A DNA stretch of 64,000 nt from Magnetospirillum sp. 64-120 (GCA_001898825.1 MKVK01000043.1:62001-126000); one strand, 5' to 3'. Positions 39,232 to 47,910 are shown, counted from the first letter of the stretch. Translations and numbers: made by a program. The notes: a model not told the origin generated them from the sequence alone.

Positions 39232-39621
39232 GGCTGTTGTTTGGGCAGATGTGGCCATAATATAGGCAAACACCGGGAAAGCTTAAAAAAATTGCAATTC
39301 GGGTCGGATTCGGCTTGCTTTCGCCTTCGCAGGTGCGATATCTGGTAATTCAAGACCTGCCGAGGCAGGGTATGGGAAAGGCCGCAACGGCGCGGTTCGG
39401 ACCCTTCAGTCCCACGAATTGGGCAGACAGCAACGGCGCTGTGTGATCGCGTGAACCGCTGTGGCGGGGCACGCTGGAACGCGGCGCCTTTTTTGCGTTC
39501 CGGGATCGCACGCTTCGTTGGCGACAGGCCGTCACGGTTTGACGTTTGTTTGCCCGTGCCGGTTTGAACCATTCGCTTTCGTCTTCCGCTTGACCCGGAA
39601 CCAGACAAAGGAATCCCGCCC
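39232..39621. other. 390-base gap without a gene
   Basis: No convincing coding frame or RNA gene is visible. The gap contains a 7-bp hairpin (GGAACGC at 39477-39483 with GCGTTCC at 39495-39501) and must hold the promoter and leader of the downstream formate/nitrite channel. I could not identify an FNR-type or sigma-54 site with confidence. Confidence 0.5.
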
Positions 39622-40461
39622 ATGGCTTACCTCGCTCCCGCTGAATTCGTCACCAAGATGGTGGACGCCGGTGAATCCAAGATTTTCATGTCCACCCGCG
39701 ACACCTTGATCCGTGCCTACATGGCCGGCGCCATCCTGGCCCTGGCCGCCGCTTTCGCCATCACCATCACCGTGCAGACCGGTCAGCCCCTGGCTGGCGC
39801 CATCTTGTTCCCGGTGGGGTTCTGCATGCTGTACCTGCTGGGTTTCGACCTGCTGACCGGCGTGTTCACCCTGGCGCCGTTGGCGGTGTTGGACAAGCGT
39901 CCGGGCTGCACCTGGGCCGGCGTCTTCCGCAACTGGGGGCTGGTTTTCGTCGGCAATTTCGCCGGTGCCCTGACGGTGGCGGTGTTCATGGCCATCACCT
40001 TCACTTACGGTTTTTCCACCGCCCCCAACGCCATTGGTGAAAAGATCGGCCATATCGGCGAATCGCGCACCGTCGGCTATGCCGCCTATGGCGCCGCCGG
40101 GATGCTGACCCTGTTCATCCGCGGCGTGCTGTGCAACTGGATGGTGTCCACCGGTGTGGTCGGCGCCGGCATGTCGACCAGCGTCTCGGGCAAGGTGATC
40201 GCCATGTGGATGCCGATCATGCTGTTCTTCTACATGACCTTCGAACATTCCATCGTCAACATGTTCCTGTTCCCCTCGGGCCTGATGCTGGGCGGCAAGT
40301 TCTCGATCATGGATTACCTGCTGTGGAACGAAATCCCCACCGTGTTGGGCAATCTGGTGGGTGGCCTGACTTTCGTCGGCCTGACCCTTTACACCACCCA
40401 TGTCCGCACCGGCGCCAAGCGCAAGGCGGAAGTCTCGGCGCTGCCGGCTGCCGCCGAATAA
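39622..40461 (+). CDS. Formate/nitrite transporter family channel
   Basis: The 279-residue inner-membrane protein has six helices and the FNT family pattern (YMAGAILALAAAFAITIT, FCMLYLLGFDLLTG, GVLCNWMV, FEHSIVNMF). FNT proteins form pentameric channels for formate, nitrite or similar small anions; sequence does not separate FocA-like from NirC-like use. A histidine typical of the central constriction is in FEHSIVN. A terminator follows, then a phosphatase/kinase fusion gene, a pairing that suggests phospho-control of transport or nitrogen use. Confidence 0.9.
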   Translation: MAYLAPAEFVTKMVDAGESKIFMSTRDTLIRAYMAGAILALAAAFAITITVQTGQPLAGAILFPVGFCMLYLLGFDLLTGVFTLAPLAVLDKRPGCTWAGVFRNWGLVFVGNFAGALTVAVFMAITFTYGFSTAPNAIGEKIGHIGESRTVGYAAYGAAGMLTLFIRGVLCNWMVSTGVVGAGMSTSVSGKVIAMWMPIMLFFYMTFEHSIVNMFLFPSGLMLGGKFSIMDYLLWNEIPTVLGNLVGGLTFVGLTLYTTHVRTGAKRKAEVSALPAAAE

Positions 40462-40479
40462 GTCCTTGCACCACCAAGG

Positions 40480-40508
40480 CCCCCATCCCATTCCGGGATG
40501 GGGGTTTT
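40480..40508 (+). terminator. Rho-independent terminator between channel and kinase genes
   Basis: CCCCCATCCC (40480-40489) pairs with GGGATGGGGG (40495-40504) around a five-base loop and is followed by TTTT. It lies in a 66-base gap, so the downstream gene may be read only by partial read-through or from its own promoter. Confidence 0.8.
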
Positions 40509-40527
40509 ACCCTGTCAGGGGGCGACC

Positions 40528-42246
40528 ATGAGCGCGGCGCTAAGGGTGAGTATCGGCCAGCATTCCGATTGCGGCCGCAAGGCCGTGAACCAGGACTTTC
40601 ACGGCGCGTTGCTGCCCGAAGGGGCGATGTTGGCCCGCAAGGGCATCGCGCTGGCGGTGGCCGACGGCATTTCATCCAGCGCCGTGTCGCAGGTGGCGGC
40701 GCAGGCGGCGGTCAAAAGCTTCCTGACCGATTATTACTGCACGTCGGATTCGTGGAGCGTGCGCACCGCCGCCAGCCGGGTGATCGCCGCGACCAATTCC
40801 TGGCTGCATGCGGAAACCCGGCGCAGCCAGCATGGCTACGACCCGGATCGCGGTTATGTCTGCACCTTCAGCGCCATGGTGGTGAAGGGCCGGCAAGCCC
40901 ACCTGTTCCACGTGGGCGACAGCCGCATCGGCCGGCTGGGCGGCGATTGCGTCGAACCGCTGACCGACGACCATCGGGTGGTGCTGTCGGCGGAACAGGA
41001 TTATCTGGGCCGTGCCCTGGGCATGGCTGCCAATGTGGAAATCGACTATCGGGCGGTGGACCTGCGGGAAGGCGACGTCTTCGTGCTCAGCACCGACGGT
41101 GTGCATGGCCATCTGTCCGGGCGCGACCTGGCGCGCATCGTCGCCAGCCACGACGACTTGGACCAGGCGGCGCGCCACGCGGTGCAGCAGGCGCTGGACC
41201 AGGGCAGCGCCGACAACCTGACCTTGCAGATCGTCGGGATCGAGTCCTTGCCGTCACCCGATGCCGACGAATTCGCCGACCATGCCGACGAATTGCCGCC
41301 GCCGCCGCTTTCGGACAATCCCGCCGACATCGACGGCTATCGCATTCTGCGCACGCTTCACGCCAATGCCCGCAGCCGCATCTATCTGGCCCAGCCCCCC
41401 GATGGCGGGGCGCCGGTGGCGTTGAAGGTGCCGGCCCAGGACATCCGCGGCGACAAAGCGCATCTGCGGCGCCTGATGATGGAAGAATGGATCGCCCGGC
41501 GCATCGCTTCCCCCCATGTGCTGAAGGCGGCGCCGGCGCCGGCGCAGCGGCGCTTTCTGTACACCGTCACCGAATATCTTGACGGTCAAACCCTGCGCCA
41601 GTGGATGATCGACAACCCAAAGCCCGGCCTGGAACAGGTGCGGGATCTGGTGGAACAGATCGCCAAGGGGCTGCGGGCCTTTCACCGCAAGGAAATGCTG
41701 CATCAGGACCTGCGGCCGGAAAACGTGCTGATCGACAAATCGGGGACGGCGCGCATCATCGATTTCGGCTCGACCCGGGTGGCCGGCATCGCCGAAACCC
41801 AAAGCGGTGCTGATGGTCACATCCTGGGGACGGTGCAATACACCGCCCCGGAATATTTCATCGGCGAACCGGCCGGCGCCAATGCCGACCTGTTTTCCTT
41901 GGCGGTGATCGCCTATGAAATGCTGACCGGACGGTTGCCTTATGGTGCCAAGGTCTCGCATCTGCGCGATCGCAAGGGGCTGGGCAAGCTGCGCTACACC
42001 CCCGCTTCCGACGACCAGGGCCGTGTGCCGGCCTGGGTGGATGCGGCGCTTCGGGCCGCCCTGGCTCCGGATCCCTTCAAACGAACCCAATTGCTCAGCG
42101 AGTTCACCGAAGACTTGCGCCGCCCCAATCCCGGCTTCGACCCCCATGCCCGTCCGTCGTTGATGGAACGCAATCCGCTGATGTTCTGGCAGGTGCTGTC
42201 GGCCGTGCTGACCGTGGCGGTGGTGGCGTTGCTGGCGACCCGTTGA
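40528..42246 (+). CDS. PP2C phosphatase fused to Ser/Thr protein kinase, membrane-anchored
   Basis: The 572-residue protein carries opposing activities. Residues 1-235 are a PP2C phosphatase with its metal aspartates (VADGISSSAV, HVGDSRIGRL, LSTDGVHGHL, SADNLTLQI). Residues about 265-540 are a eukaryotic-type kinase: VALKVP lysine, catalytic loop HQDLRPENVL (Gln replaces the usual Arg of HRD), IDFGST and the activation end TAPEYF. One C-terminal helix (about 551-570) anchors it to the membrane. ATG 40528 has CAGGGGG upstream. It follows the FNT channel gene. The phospho-substrate is unknown; the channel or a nitrogen regulator is a guess. Confidence 0.87.
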   Translation: MSAALRVSIGQHSDCGRKAVNQDFHGALLPEGAMLARKGIALAVADGISSSAVSQVAAQAAVKSFLTDYYCTSDSWSVRTAASRVIAATNSWLHAETRRSQHGYDPDRGYVCTFSAMVVKGRQAHLFHVGDSRIGRLGGDCVEPLTDDHRVVLSAEQDYLGRALGMAANVEIDYRAVDLREGDVFVLSTDGVHGHLSGRDLARIVASHDDLDQAARHAVQQALDQGSADNLTLQIVGIESLPSPDADEFADHADELPPPPLSDNPADIDGYRILRTLHANARSRIYLAQPPDGGAPVALKVPAQDIRGDKAHLRRLMMEEWIARRIASPHVLKAAPAPAQRRFLYTVTEYLDGQTLRQWMIDNPKPGLEQVRDLVEQIAKGLRAFHRKEMLHQDLRPENVLIDKSGTARIIDFGSTRVAGIAETQSGADGHILGTVQYTAPEYFIGEPAGANADLFSLAVIAYEMLTGRLPYGAKVSHLRDRKGLGKLRYTPASDDQGRVPAWVDAALRAALAPDPFKRTQLLSEFTEDLRRPNPGFDPHARPSLMERNPLMFWQVLSAVLTVAVVALLATR

Positions 42247-42300
42247 CATTGTCGCGGCGCTCTTGCCCAATGGGCTAGGCCATTGGATGGGGGCAGGGCG

Positions 42301-42594
42301 ATGAGAGGGGTGGCGTCGTGTTTGTTCAAGGGGCTGGGGCTGGCGGCTATCCTGCTGGGTCTGGTCTATGCCGTGTCGGCCCTAAGCGTCGATGCCGATG
42401 CGTCGGTCCAGGGCTTCATGCTGCTGGTGGCGGGGGCAGGGGGACTGATTCTGTTCTTCGGTTTGGGGTTGCTGGGCGTGGGGGCGTTGGTCGGTGGCAA
42501 CAAACGGCCGGACAGTGGACCGTCGTCGGCGCTGAGCCCGGAAGAACGGCAATTACGAGATTCCCAGGACTTCCAGAACCAAGGCCAGGGGTGA
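42301..42594 (+). CDS. Small two-helix membrane protein
   Basis: I do not recognise this 97-residue protein. Two hydrophobic helices (about 10-28 and 39-62, the second very Gly-rich: LVAGAGGLILFFGLGLLGVG) are followed by a charged tail (SPEERQLRDSQDF). The start is ATG 42301 with GGGGGCAGGG just upstream. It follows the kinase gene by 54 bases and could belong to the same transcript. Confidence 0.55.
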   Translation: MRGVASCLFKGLGLAAILLGLVYAVSALSVDADASVQGFMLLVAGAGGLILFFGLGLLGVGALVGGNKRPDSGPSSALSPEERQLRDSQDFQNQGQG

Positions 42595-42601
42595 CGTCGG
42601 G

Positions 42602-43501
42602 TCACATCCCTTTCAGTTTGGTGGCGGGGAGGTACTGCGCGAACAGCCAGGAAATTTGCGGCGCTTCCAGCGTCAGGACACTGGCGTCAATGCGGAACTC
42701 GCGCTTGTCGGCCAAGGACACGGTGTACCACGATTCGTCCCCCATGGTTTCGCACGCGATCTTGTCGATCATGTCCCAGCGGACCAATTCGGTCCAGCCG
42801 CGCCACCGGATCCCCTGGACGTCGATATGCAGCACTTGGCCGCCGCGCCACAGGTCCTGGACGTATTGCAGGCCCCGCCACAGCACCGCCAGCAGGACCG
42901 CGATGCCCAGCGCCAGCACGCCATAGGCCAGGACGCCCGATCCCAGCCAGTCGATCAGTCCTCCGACCACCAGCAACAGCACGGCCGGCGCCCCCACCAG
43001 CGAGACGACGGCCGCCCACAGGGCGCGCCTGCGGCTGATGTTGACGCGGACCGCCCGAGAGGCCCGCATCACCTCTTCCTGGCTGGCGGTGCGAACCTCC
43101 AGGATCTCGGCCGCGAAGGTCAGTTCCAGTCCGGCGAACGGGTGGTTTCCGTCCAGCAGGACTTCGTTTTCGGTGACCTCGACGACCCTGAAAATTGGGC
43201 CGCTCTCGTCGCTTGATCCTTCCACTTGGTCGCCGGGGCGCGGTGGGGTGGGGAAGCGATCCAAAGGCTCGACCTTGCGCAGGGATTCGTCGATCAGGCC
43301 ATAAGTGTCCTGGGGCTTCAGGATGACGCTGATCCGCTCCCCCGCCGACTTGCCGGTCAGTGCTTTTTCAATGGGCTCGAAGATGTCCTGATAGCCGCCA
43401 TGCACATAGGCGATGGGCTGGCTGCCGTCATCCACCACCGTGCCATCGGCAAGACTGACCTGCTGACGCAGGGTCACCAAACAATTACGGCAAATCCTCA
43501 T
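42602..43501 (-). CDS. SlyD-like FKBP domain fused to a membrane domain
   Basis: The 299-residue protein starts with a CxxC pair (RICRNC), then a SlyD-type FKBP prolyl-isomerase domain (about 8-140: ADGTVVDDGS, FEPIEKALTGKSAGE, and DGNHPFAGLELTFAAEILEV, the family signature). Two membrane helices (about 160-182 and 190-210) and a soluble PH-like tail (about 220-295) follow. SlyD proteins are normally soluble and end in a His/Cys metal tail, which is absent here. The topology would place the isomerase in the cytoplasm if the N-terminus stays inside. Its clients are unknown. Confidence 0.7.
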   Translation of the reverse strand: MRICRNCLVTLRQQVSLADGTVVDDGSQPIAYVHGGYQDIFEPIEKALTGKSAGERISVILKPQDTYGLIDESLRKVEPLDRFPTPPRPGDQVEGSSDESGPIFRVVEVTENEVLLDGNHPFAGLELTFAAEILEVRTASQEEVMRASRAVRVNISRRRALWAAVVSLVGAPAVLLLVVGGLIDWLGSGVLAYGVLALGIAVLLAVLWRGLQYVQDLWRGGQVLHIDVQGIRWRGWTELVRWDMIDKIACETMGDESWYTVSLADKREFRIDASVLTLEAPQISWLFAQYLPATKLKGM

Positions 43502-43539
43502 GGCGACAGCCCATTAGACCCTGGGGCGCACTGTTCGCA

Positions 43540-43616
<77 letters not shown>

Positions 43617-43768
43617 ACGTCGTGCGATGGCCGGGTTATAGCAAATGCGGAAGGCGGCGACAAATGCTCGCATGGGCGGTTCAGAGTCTTTGTTTTGTCC
43701 CTTGCCTCGGGACGGTGGTTGCGGCATGGTCCCGGCCCCGCGCAACCATCGTCATGGAGGAACGAACG

Positions 43769-43969
43769 ATGAGTGGTTTTCGCAGCCATGACGGCCAGCA
43801 TTCTGATCGCATGCCGATCAAGCGTTCGCTGGACGAGAAAAAGCGTTTGCTGGTCCAACTGAAGGAACAGCAGGCAGCGTTGAAGCCGTGGACGGCCGAG
43901 GCGGTCAAGACCTCGATGGCCAAGCGTATCGCCGATCTGGAGGCGGAACTGCGGTCGGCGAAGCGCTAG
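43769..43969 (+). CDS. Small charged helical protein
   Basis: The 66-residue protein is unassigned. After a short polar start (SGFRSHDGQHSDR) it is a charged helix with coiled-coil character (LDEKKRLLVQLKEQQAAL, then MAKRIADLEAELRSAKR). GGAGG ends nine bases before ATG 43769, which supports real expression. dinB starts 34 bases after its stop on the same strand. No function can be given. Confidence 0.6.
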   Translation: MSGFRSHDGQHSDRMPIKRSLDEKKRLLVQLKEQQAALKPWTAEAVKTSMAKRIADLEAELRSAKR

Positions 43970-44003
43970 CAAAGTGGGCCGGGGCGGGGGTAAGCTGAGG
44001 TCC

Positions 44004-45164
44004 ATGCCCGCCCTGTGCCGCGATTGTTGCCGTCCGTTCAAGTCCGGAGACGATTGTCCCCGTTGCGGTTCGACCCGTGTGGTCGCCCATCCCGAACTGT
44101 TCGACCTGACCATCGCCCACATGGATTGCGACGCTTTTTACGCCTCGGTGGAAAAGCGCGACAATCCGTCCTTGGCCGACAAGCCGGTGATCGTCGGCCA
44201 TGCCGGCGGGCGCGGCGTGGTGACCACCGCCTGCTATGTGGCGCGCAAGTTCGGCCCGCGATCCGCCATGCCCATGTTCAAGGCGCTGGAGCTGTGTCCG
44301 CATGCGGTGGTCGTTCCTCCCGACATGGCCAAATACAAGGCGGTGTCGGCCGCCATGCGGGAATTGCTGCTGAAGGCGACGCCGCTGATCGAGCCGCTTT
44401 CCCTGGACGAGGCCTATCTGGACCTGTCCCCCGAACATCGTCTGGTCGACAGGCCGCCGGCCATTTTGCTGGCGCGGCTGGCGCGCGCGGTGGAACGTCA
44501 GGTGGGGATCACCATTTCCATCGGCCTTTCTTACAACAAGTTCCTGGCCAAGATGGCGTCGGACCGGCAAAAGCCGCGCGGCTTTTCGGTCATCGGCCGG
44601 GCCGAGGCGGTATCCATGCTGGCCCAGATGCCGGTTTCCGCCATCTGGGGGGTGGGGGCGGCCACCGCGTCGCGCATGGCCGAAGCCGGCATCGACACCA
44701 TCGGCCAGCTGCAGCAGATGCCCGAGGCCGAGCTTCTTGCCCGTTTCGGCAAATTCGGCCGCCACCTGTTCGCCATGGCTCGAGGCCAGGATTCCCGCCC
44801 CGTCACCCCTGACCGGCCGGCCAAAAGCGTTTCCAACGAAACCACCTTCGCCCGCGACATCCGGGGCTTCGACGACTTGCGGGCGGCCCTGGTGCCCCTG
44901 GCCGACAAGGTGGCGGGACGGCTGGCCAAGGCAGACCTGGCCGGACATACCGTGGTGATGAAGTTGAAAACCGCCGATTTCCGCTCGCTGACCCGCAATC
45001 ACCGCCTTGCCGAGCCGACACGCCGTGCCGACATCATTGCTGGTGTGGCGACGGCTTTGCTGGAGAAGGAAGCCGACGGGCGCGCCTTTCGGCTGATCGG
45101 GGTCGGGGTGACCGACCTTTGTCCCGGGGGGATGGCAGATCCGCCTGATCTGTTCGGCCTGTAA
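44004..45164 (+). CDS. dinB: DNA polymerase IV with N-terminal cysteine cluster
   Basis: The 386-residue Y-family polymerase bypasses DNA lesions. The metal-binding motifs are intact: AHMDCDAFYASVEKRDNP and PLSLDEAYLDLSP. The palm (ISIGLSYNKFLAKMAS), the helix-hairpin-helix region and the little finger follow in normal order. The protein ends PPDLFGL; this lacks a typical beta-clamp QL-x-LF peptide but is close to one. Before the catalytic domain sits an extra 35 residues with five cysteines (CRDCC, CPRC), probably a zinc ribbon. The start is ATG 44004 behind GAGG. No SOS box was identified. Confidence 0.93.
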   Translation: MPALCRDCCRPFKSGDDCPRCGSTRVVAHPELFDLTIAHMDCDAFYASVEKRDNPSLADKPVIVGHAGGRGVVTTACYVARKFGPRSAMPMFKALELCPHAVVVPPDMAKYKAVSAAMRELLLKATPLIEPLSLDEAYLDLSPEHRLVDRPPAILLARLARAVERQVGITISIGLSYNKFLAKMASDRQKPRGFSVIGRAEAVSMLAQMPVSAIWGVGAATASRMAEAGIDTIGQLQQMPEAELLARFGKFGRHLFAMARGQDSRPVTPDRPAKSVSNETTFARDIRGFDDLRAALVPLADKVAGRLAKADLAGHTVVMKLKTADFRSLTRNHRLAEPTRRADIIAGVATALLEKEADGRAFRLIGVGVTDLCPGGMADPPDLFGL

Positions 45165-45245
45165 CGTCTCTCGACAAGCATTGGTTGGTCGCGGTATGAG
45201 TGGTCGTGGGGATGAGTTGGGCATTTTAACGAAAGGTTGTTCACC

Positions 45246-45479
45246 ATGAGCCTGTTTGGCCGCCGGGCCCGGGGTGTTGACGTCGCTCCGGGCGATATTT
45301 TCCGTAAGGCCGGCACTTATGGGGGCGAGTGGGTGGTCGAGCGGGTCTTCGAATACCCCGACATCCCCCCCCATGTCCGCATGGTCGAGCGTAACGGGGC
45401 AAGGGCGATGACCGTCGCCGTGTCCATGCTGTTCGACCCCGATTGCTTCCAGCACGTGCGGCAAGGCGGCGAATTTTAA
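45246..45479 (+). CDS. Small uncharacterised protein
   Basis: The 77-residue protein (SLFGRRARGVDVAPGDIF, WVVERVFEYPDIPPHVRMV) looks like a small beta-barrel or SH3-like fold. I do not assign it to a family. GAAAGG lies at a suitable distance before ATG 45246. It is flanked by dinB and a YbjQ-like gene on the same strand. Confidence 0.6.
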   Translation: MSLFGRRARGVDVAPGDIFRKAGTYGGEWVVERVFEYPDIPPHVRMVERNGARAMTVAVSMLFDPDCFQHVRQGGEF

Positions 45480-45546
45480 CGCCGCCGGTTTGAATCGCCG
45501 CCGACCCGCGCCATATGGGGGCAACACAACCGCGCGGGAGGCGCAA

Positions 45547-45870
45547 ATGATCGTCACCACCACCGAATCCGTCGAAGGCGCCCGTATCGCGTCTTATCTG
45601 GGCATCGTCTCGGGCGACGCGGTCTTGGGCACCAACATCTTCAAGGATCTGTTCGCATCCATCCGCGACGTGGTGGGCGGCCGCGCCGCGTCCTATGAAA
45701 AGGTGCTGCAGGACGGCAAGGACATGGCCATCGCCGACATGATCGCGCGGGCCAAGGAATTGGGGGCCGACGCGGTGGTCGGCATCGACCTGGATTACGA
45801 AGTGATCGGCGGTGACAGCAAGACCTTGCTGATGGTCAGCGTCAACGGCACCGCCGTCACCTTGGGATAG
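45547..45870 (+). CDS. YbjQ/UPF0145-family protein
   Basis: The 107-residue protein is a full-length member of the YbjQ family of small pentameric proteins of unknown role. The family features are VTTTESVEGARIASYLGIVS, the central DLFASIRDVVGGR and the late AKELGADAVVGIDLDYEVIG. GGGAGG ends five bases before ATG 45547. It converges on the NDUFA9-like gene. Confidence 0.88.
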   Translation: MIVTTTESVEGARIASYLGIVSGDAVLGTNIFKDLFASIRDVVGGRAASYEKVLQDGKDMAIADMIARAKELGADAVVGIDLDYEVIGGDSKTLLMVSVNGTAVTLG

Positions 45871-45877
45871 TGATTCC

Positions 45878-46861
45878 TTACGACGTCGGCGCGTAGCGGG
45901 CCAGATAGCTGGGGACCACCGCTTCGCAGGCGGTGGCGGTGATTCCCAGTTCCGCCAGGCCCGGCTTGCCGCCGCGTACCACGTTGTCGGTGCGCATCAG
46001 CGCCACTTGATCCGGGGTCAAAGGCGGCGTGGGCAGGAATTGCAGGAAAGCCGCCTGGATACCGGCGAAGGCGAAGGGCAGCGGCAGCAGCCAACGCTTC
46101 AGGCCGGTTCCGGCCAGCACGGTTTCCATGATTTCCTTCATGGTGTAACGGCGCGGCCCCCCCAATTCATAAGTCTTGCCGGCAGCGGCCGGTTCCCCGG
46201 CGGCACGGAAGATGGCTTCCGCCACGTCGCCCACATGGACGGGCTGGAAGGTGGTGCCGCCCGAACCGAACAGATCCAGTTCCATGCCGTTTTCGCTGTG
46301 CGCCAGCTTGAAGCCGTCCTGGGTGAACACCGGCAGCACCGGCGACATGCGTGCCAGGGCGGCGAAGCGGTTGAAGAAATCGTCGTCGGGACCGAACACC
46401 ACCGACGGGCGGATGATGATGGCGGACGGAAAGGCGGCCAGTACGGCTTCCTCGCCCAAGGCCTTGCTGCGGGCATAGGCCGAGGTCGACCCCTTGTCGG
46501 CGCCCAGCGCCGACATGTGCACCAAGGTGGTGGCGCCAGCGGCGGCAGCGGCCTGCGCCACGGTGGCGGCGGCCTGGGTGTGGATGGTGTCGAAGCGGCG
46601 CTTGCCTTTCTCGAACAAGATGCCCACCAGGTTGACCACGCACTGGGCGCCCTGGACGGCGTCGCGCACCGCGTTCTTGTCGGTGACGTCCACGCGGATG
46701 GGGATCACCTGACCCGGTTCGCCCATGGTCTTCAGGAAGCCGCCGGCGACGGGGTCACGCATGGCGGCGCGGACGATCCAGCCGGCCTTGGCGAAACGCT
46801 TGACCACGTGTCGGCCGATGAAGCCGGACCCGCCGAAGATGGTGACAACATTCCGGGTCAT
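45878..46861 (-). CDS. NDUFA9-like NAD(P)-binding protein
   Basis: The 327-residue protein is an atypical short-chain reductase. The dinucleotide loop is VVTIFGGSGFIGRHVVKRF, followed by VVNLVGILFEKGKRRFD and LVHMSALGADKGSTSAYARSK. It is close to the NDUFA9/39-kDa accessory subunit of respiratory complex I, which alphaproteobacteria share with mitochondria. A role as complex I accessory or quinone-related reductase is inferred from family. GGAGG lies before ATG 46861, so the long frame extension above it is not coding. Confidence 0.82.
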   Translation of the reverse strand: MTRNVVTIFGGSGFIGRHVVKRFAKAGWIVRAAMRDPVAGGFLKTMGEPGQVIPIRVDVTDKNAVRDAVQGAQCVVNLVGILFEKGKRRFDTIHTQAAATVAQAAAAAGATTLVHMSALGADKGSTSAYARSKALGEEAVLAAFPSAIIIRPSVVFGPDDDFFNRFAALARMSPVLPVFTQDGFKLAHSENGMELDLFGSGGTTFQPVHVGDVAEAIFRAAGEPAAAGKTYELGGPRRYTMKEIMETVLAGTGLKRWLLPLPFAFAGIQAAFLQFLPTPPLTPDQVALMRTDNVVRGGKPGLAELGITATACEAVVPSYLARYAPTS

Positions 46862-47126
46862 GTTTGGACCTCCGCTCCCCTGGGGCTGCCATCCTTTTTT
46901 CGGATAGCCTTGTCTGTTAGGGCGAAAGGCTAGTCGTTTCGCCCCTTTGACGCAATGGCCGCGCCGTTGCGCACAGGCAAAAAAGGCCGCCGTGAATTTT
47001 TTTTTGAAATCGTATTTTTTGTCGGTTGACAGGGGCGGGCCGGTCGAATATTTCTCTGCGCCTCGACGGGGAGCACCCCCAACGAGATACCGGCTCGAAG
47101 GGGAAACCCGAGGGCACACCACCTAA

Positions 47127-47213
47127 GCCCAGGTGGCGGAATTGGTAGACGCGCACGGTTCAGGTCCGTGTGACCGCAAGGTCTTGGAAGTTCGAGTCTT
47201 CTCCTGGGCACCA
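47127..47213 (+). tRNA. tRNA-Leu (anticodon CAG)
   Basis: The 87-base gene has acceptor stem GCCCAGG/CCTGGGC, anticodon stem CACGG/CCGTG with loop TTCAGGT (anticodon CAG, reads CUG), a long variable arm (TGACCGCAAGGTC) typical of leucine, T arm GTTCGAGTC and an encoded CCA end. Confidence 0.97.
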
Positions 47214-47261
47214 TATCTTCCGGCGGTTTTCGTCGGATCACCCCTTCAGGGGTCACCTGCC

Positions 47262-47295
47262 AACGGCTCCTTGGGGAAACCCTGAAGGAGCCGTT
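47262..47295 (+). promoter_or_regulatory. Hairpin sequestering the rnd ribosome binding site
   Basis: AACGGCTCCTT (47262-47272) pairs perfectly over 11 bp with AAGGAGCCGTT (47285-47295). Inside, GGG-GAAA-CCC (47273-47282) adds a stem with a GNRA tetraloop. The right arm contains the AAGGAG Shine-Dalgarno site of rnd, whose ATG starts at 47299. No T run follows, so it is not a standard terminator. A second small hairpin (ACCCC-TTCA-GGGGT, 47240-47253) precedes it. Confidence 0.65.
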
Positions 47296-47298
47296 CGC

Positions 47299-47910
47299 AT
47301 GTCCATCCACTACCATGTCGGCGATCTTCCCGCCGATGTTGATCTGGGGCCGGTGGTCGCCATCGACAGCGAGACCATGGGGCTTAGCCTGGTGCGCGAC
47401 CGACTGTGCGTCATCCAACTGTCGGCCGGCGACGGCAACGCCCATGTGGTGCACTTCCCCGATTCCGATTACAGCGCCCCCAACCTGAAGCGGCTGCTGG
47501 CGGACCCCAAGGTCACCAAGCTGTTCCACTTCGCCCGCTTCGACCTGGCCATGGTGGCCAAATATCTGGGCGTGCGCTGCGAGCCGGTGTGGTGCACCAA
47601 GCTGGCGTCCAAGCTGGTGCGCACCAACACCGACCGCCACGGGCTGAAGGATCTGTGCCGCGAATTGCTGGGGGTGGACCTTTCCAAGCAGCAGCAGACC
47701 TCGGACTGGGGGGCGGCCAAGTTGACCGACGACCAGTTGGCCTATGCGGCGTCGGACGTGCTTTACCTGCATCAGTTGAAGGCCAGGCTGGACGTGTTGC
47801 TGGACCGCGAGGGCCGTCGCGATCTGGTGGAGGCCTGCTTCCGTTTCCTGCCCGACCGCGCCGCCCTGGATCTGGCCGGCTGGGACGAACAGGACGTCTT
47901 CACCCACTGA
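47299..47910 (+). CDS. rnd: Ribonuclease D (short form)
   Basis: The 203-residue 3'-5' exonuclease trims tRNA and other RNA ends. DEDD-type motifs are visible: VVAIDSETMGLSL (Asp, Glu), FHFARFDLAMVAKYL (Asp) and LAYAASDVLYLHQL (Tyr and Asp). The HRDC domains of E. coli RNase D are missing, as in the short alphaproteobacterial form. AAGGAG (47285-47290) precedes the ATG but lies within a stable hairpin, so translation may need the structure to open. It lies just behind tRNA-Leu. Confidence 0.9.
   Translation: MSIHYHVGDLPADVDLGPVVAIDSETMGLSLVRDRLCVIQLSAGDGNAHVVHFPDSDYSAPNLKRLLADPKVTKLFHFARFDLAMVAKYLGVRCEPVWCTKLASKLVRTNTDRHGLKDLCRELLGVDLSKQQQTSDWGAAKLTDDQLAYAASDVLYLHQLKARLDVLLDREGRRDLVEACFRFLPDRAALDLAGWDEQDVFTH

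Noticed and set aside
47262-47295. Hairpin after tRNA-Leu read as its terminator
   Set aside because: There is no T run, and the right arm is the ribosome binding site of rnd, so a leader structure fits better. Some termination cannot be excluded.
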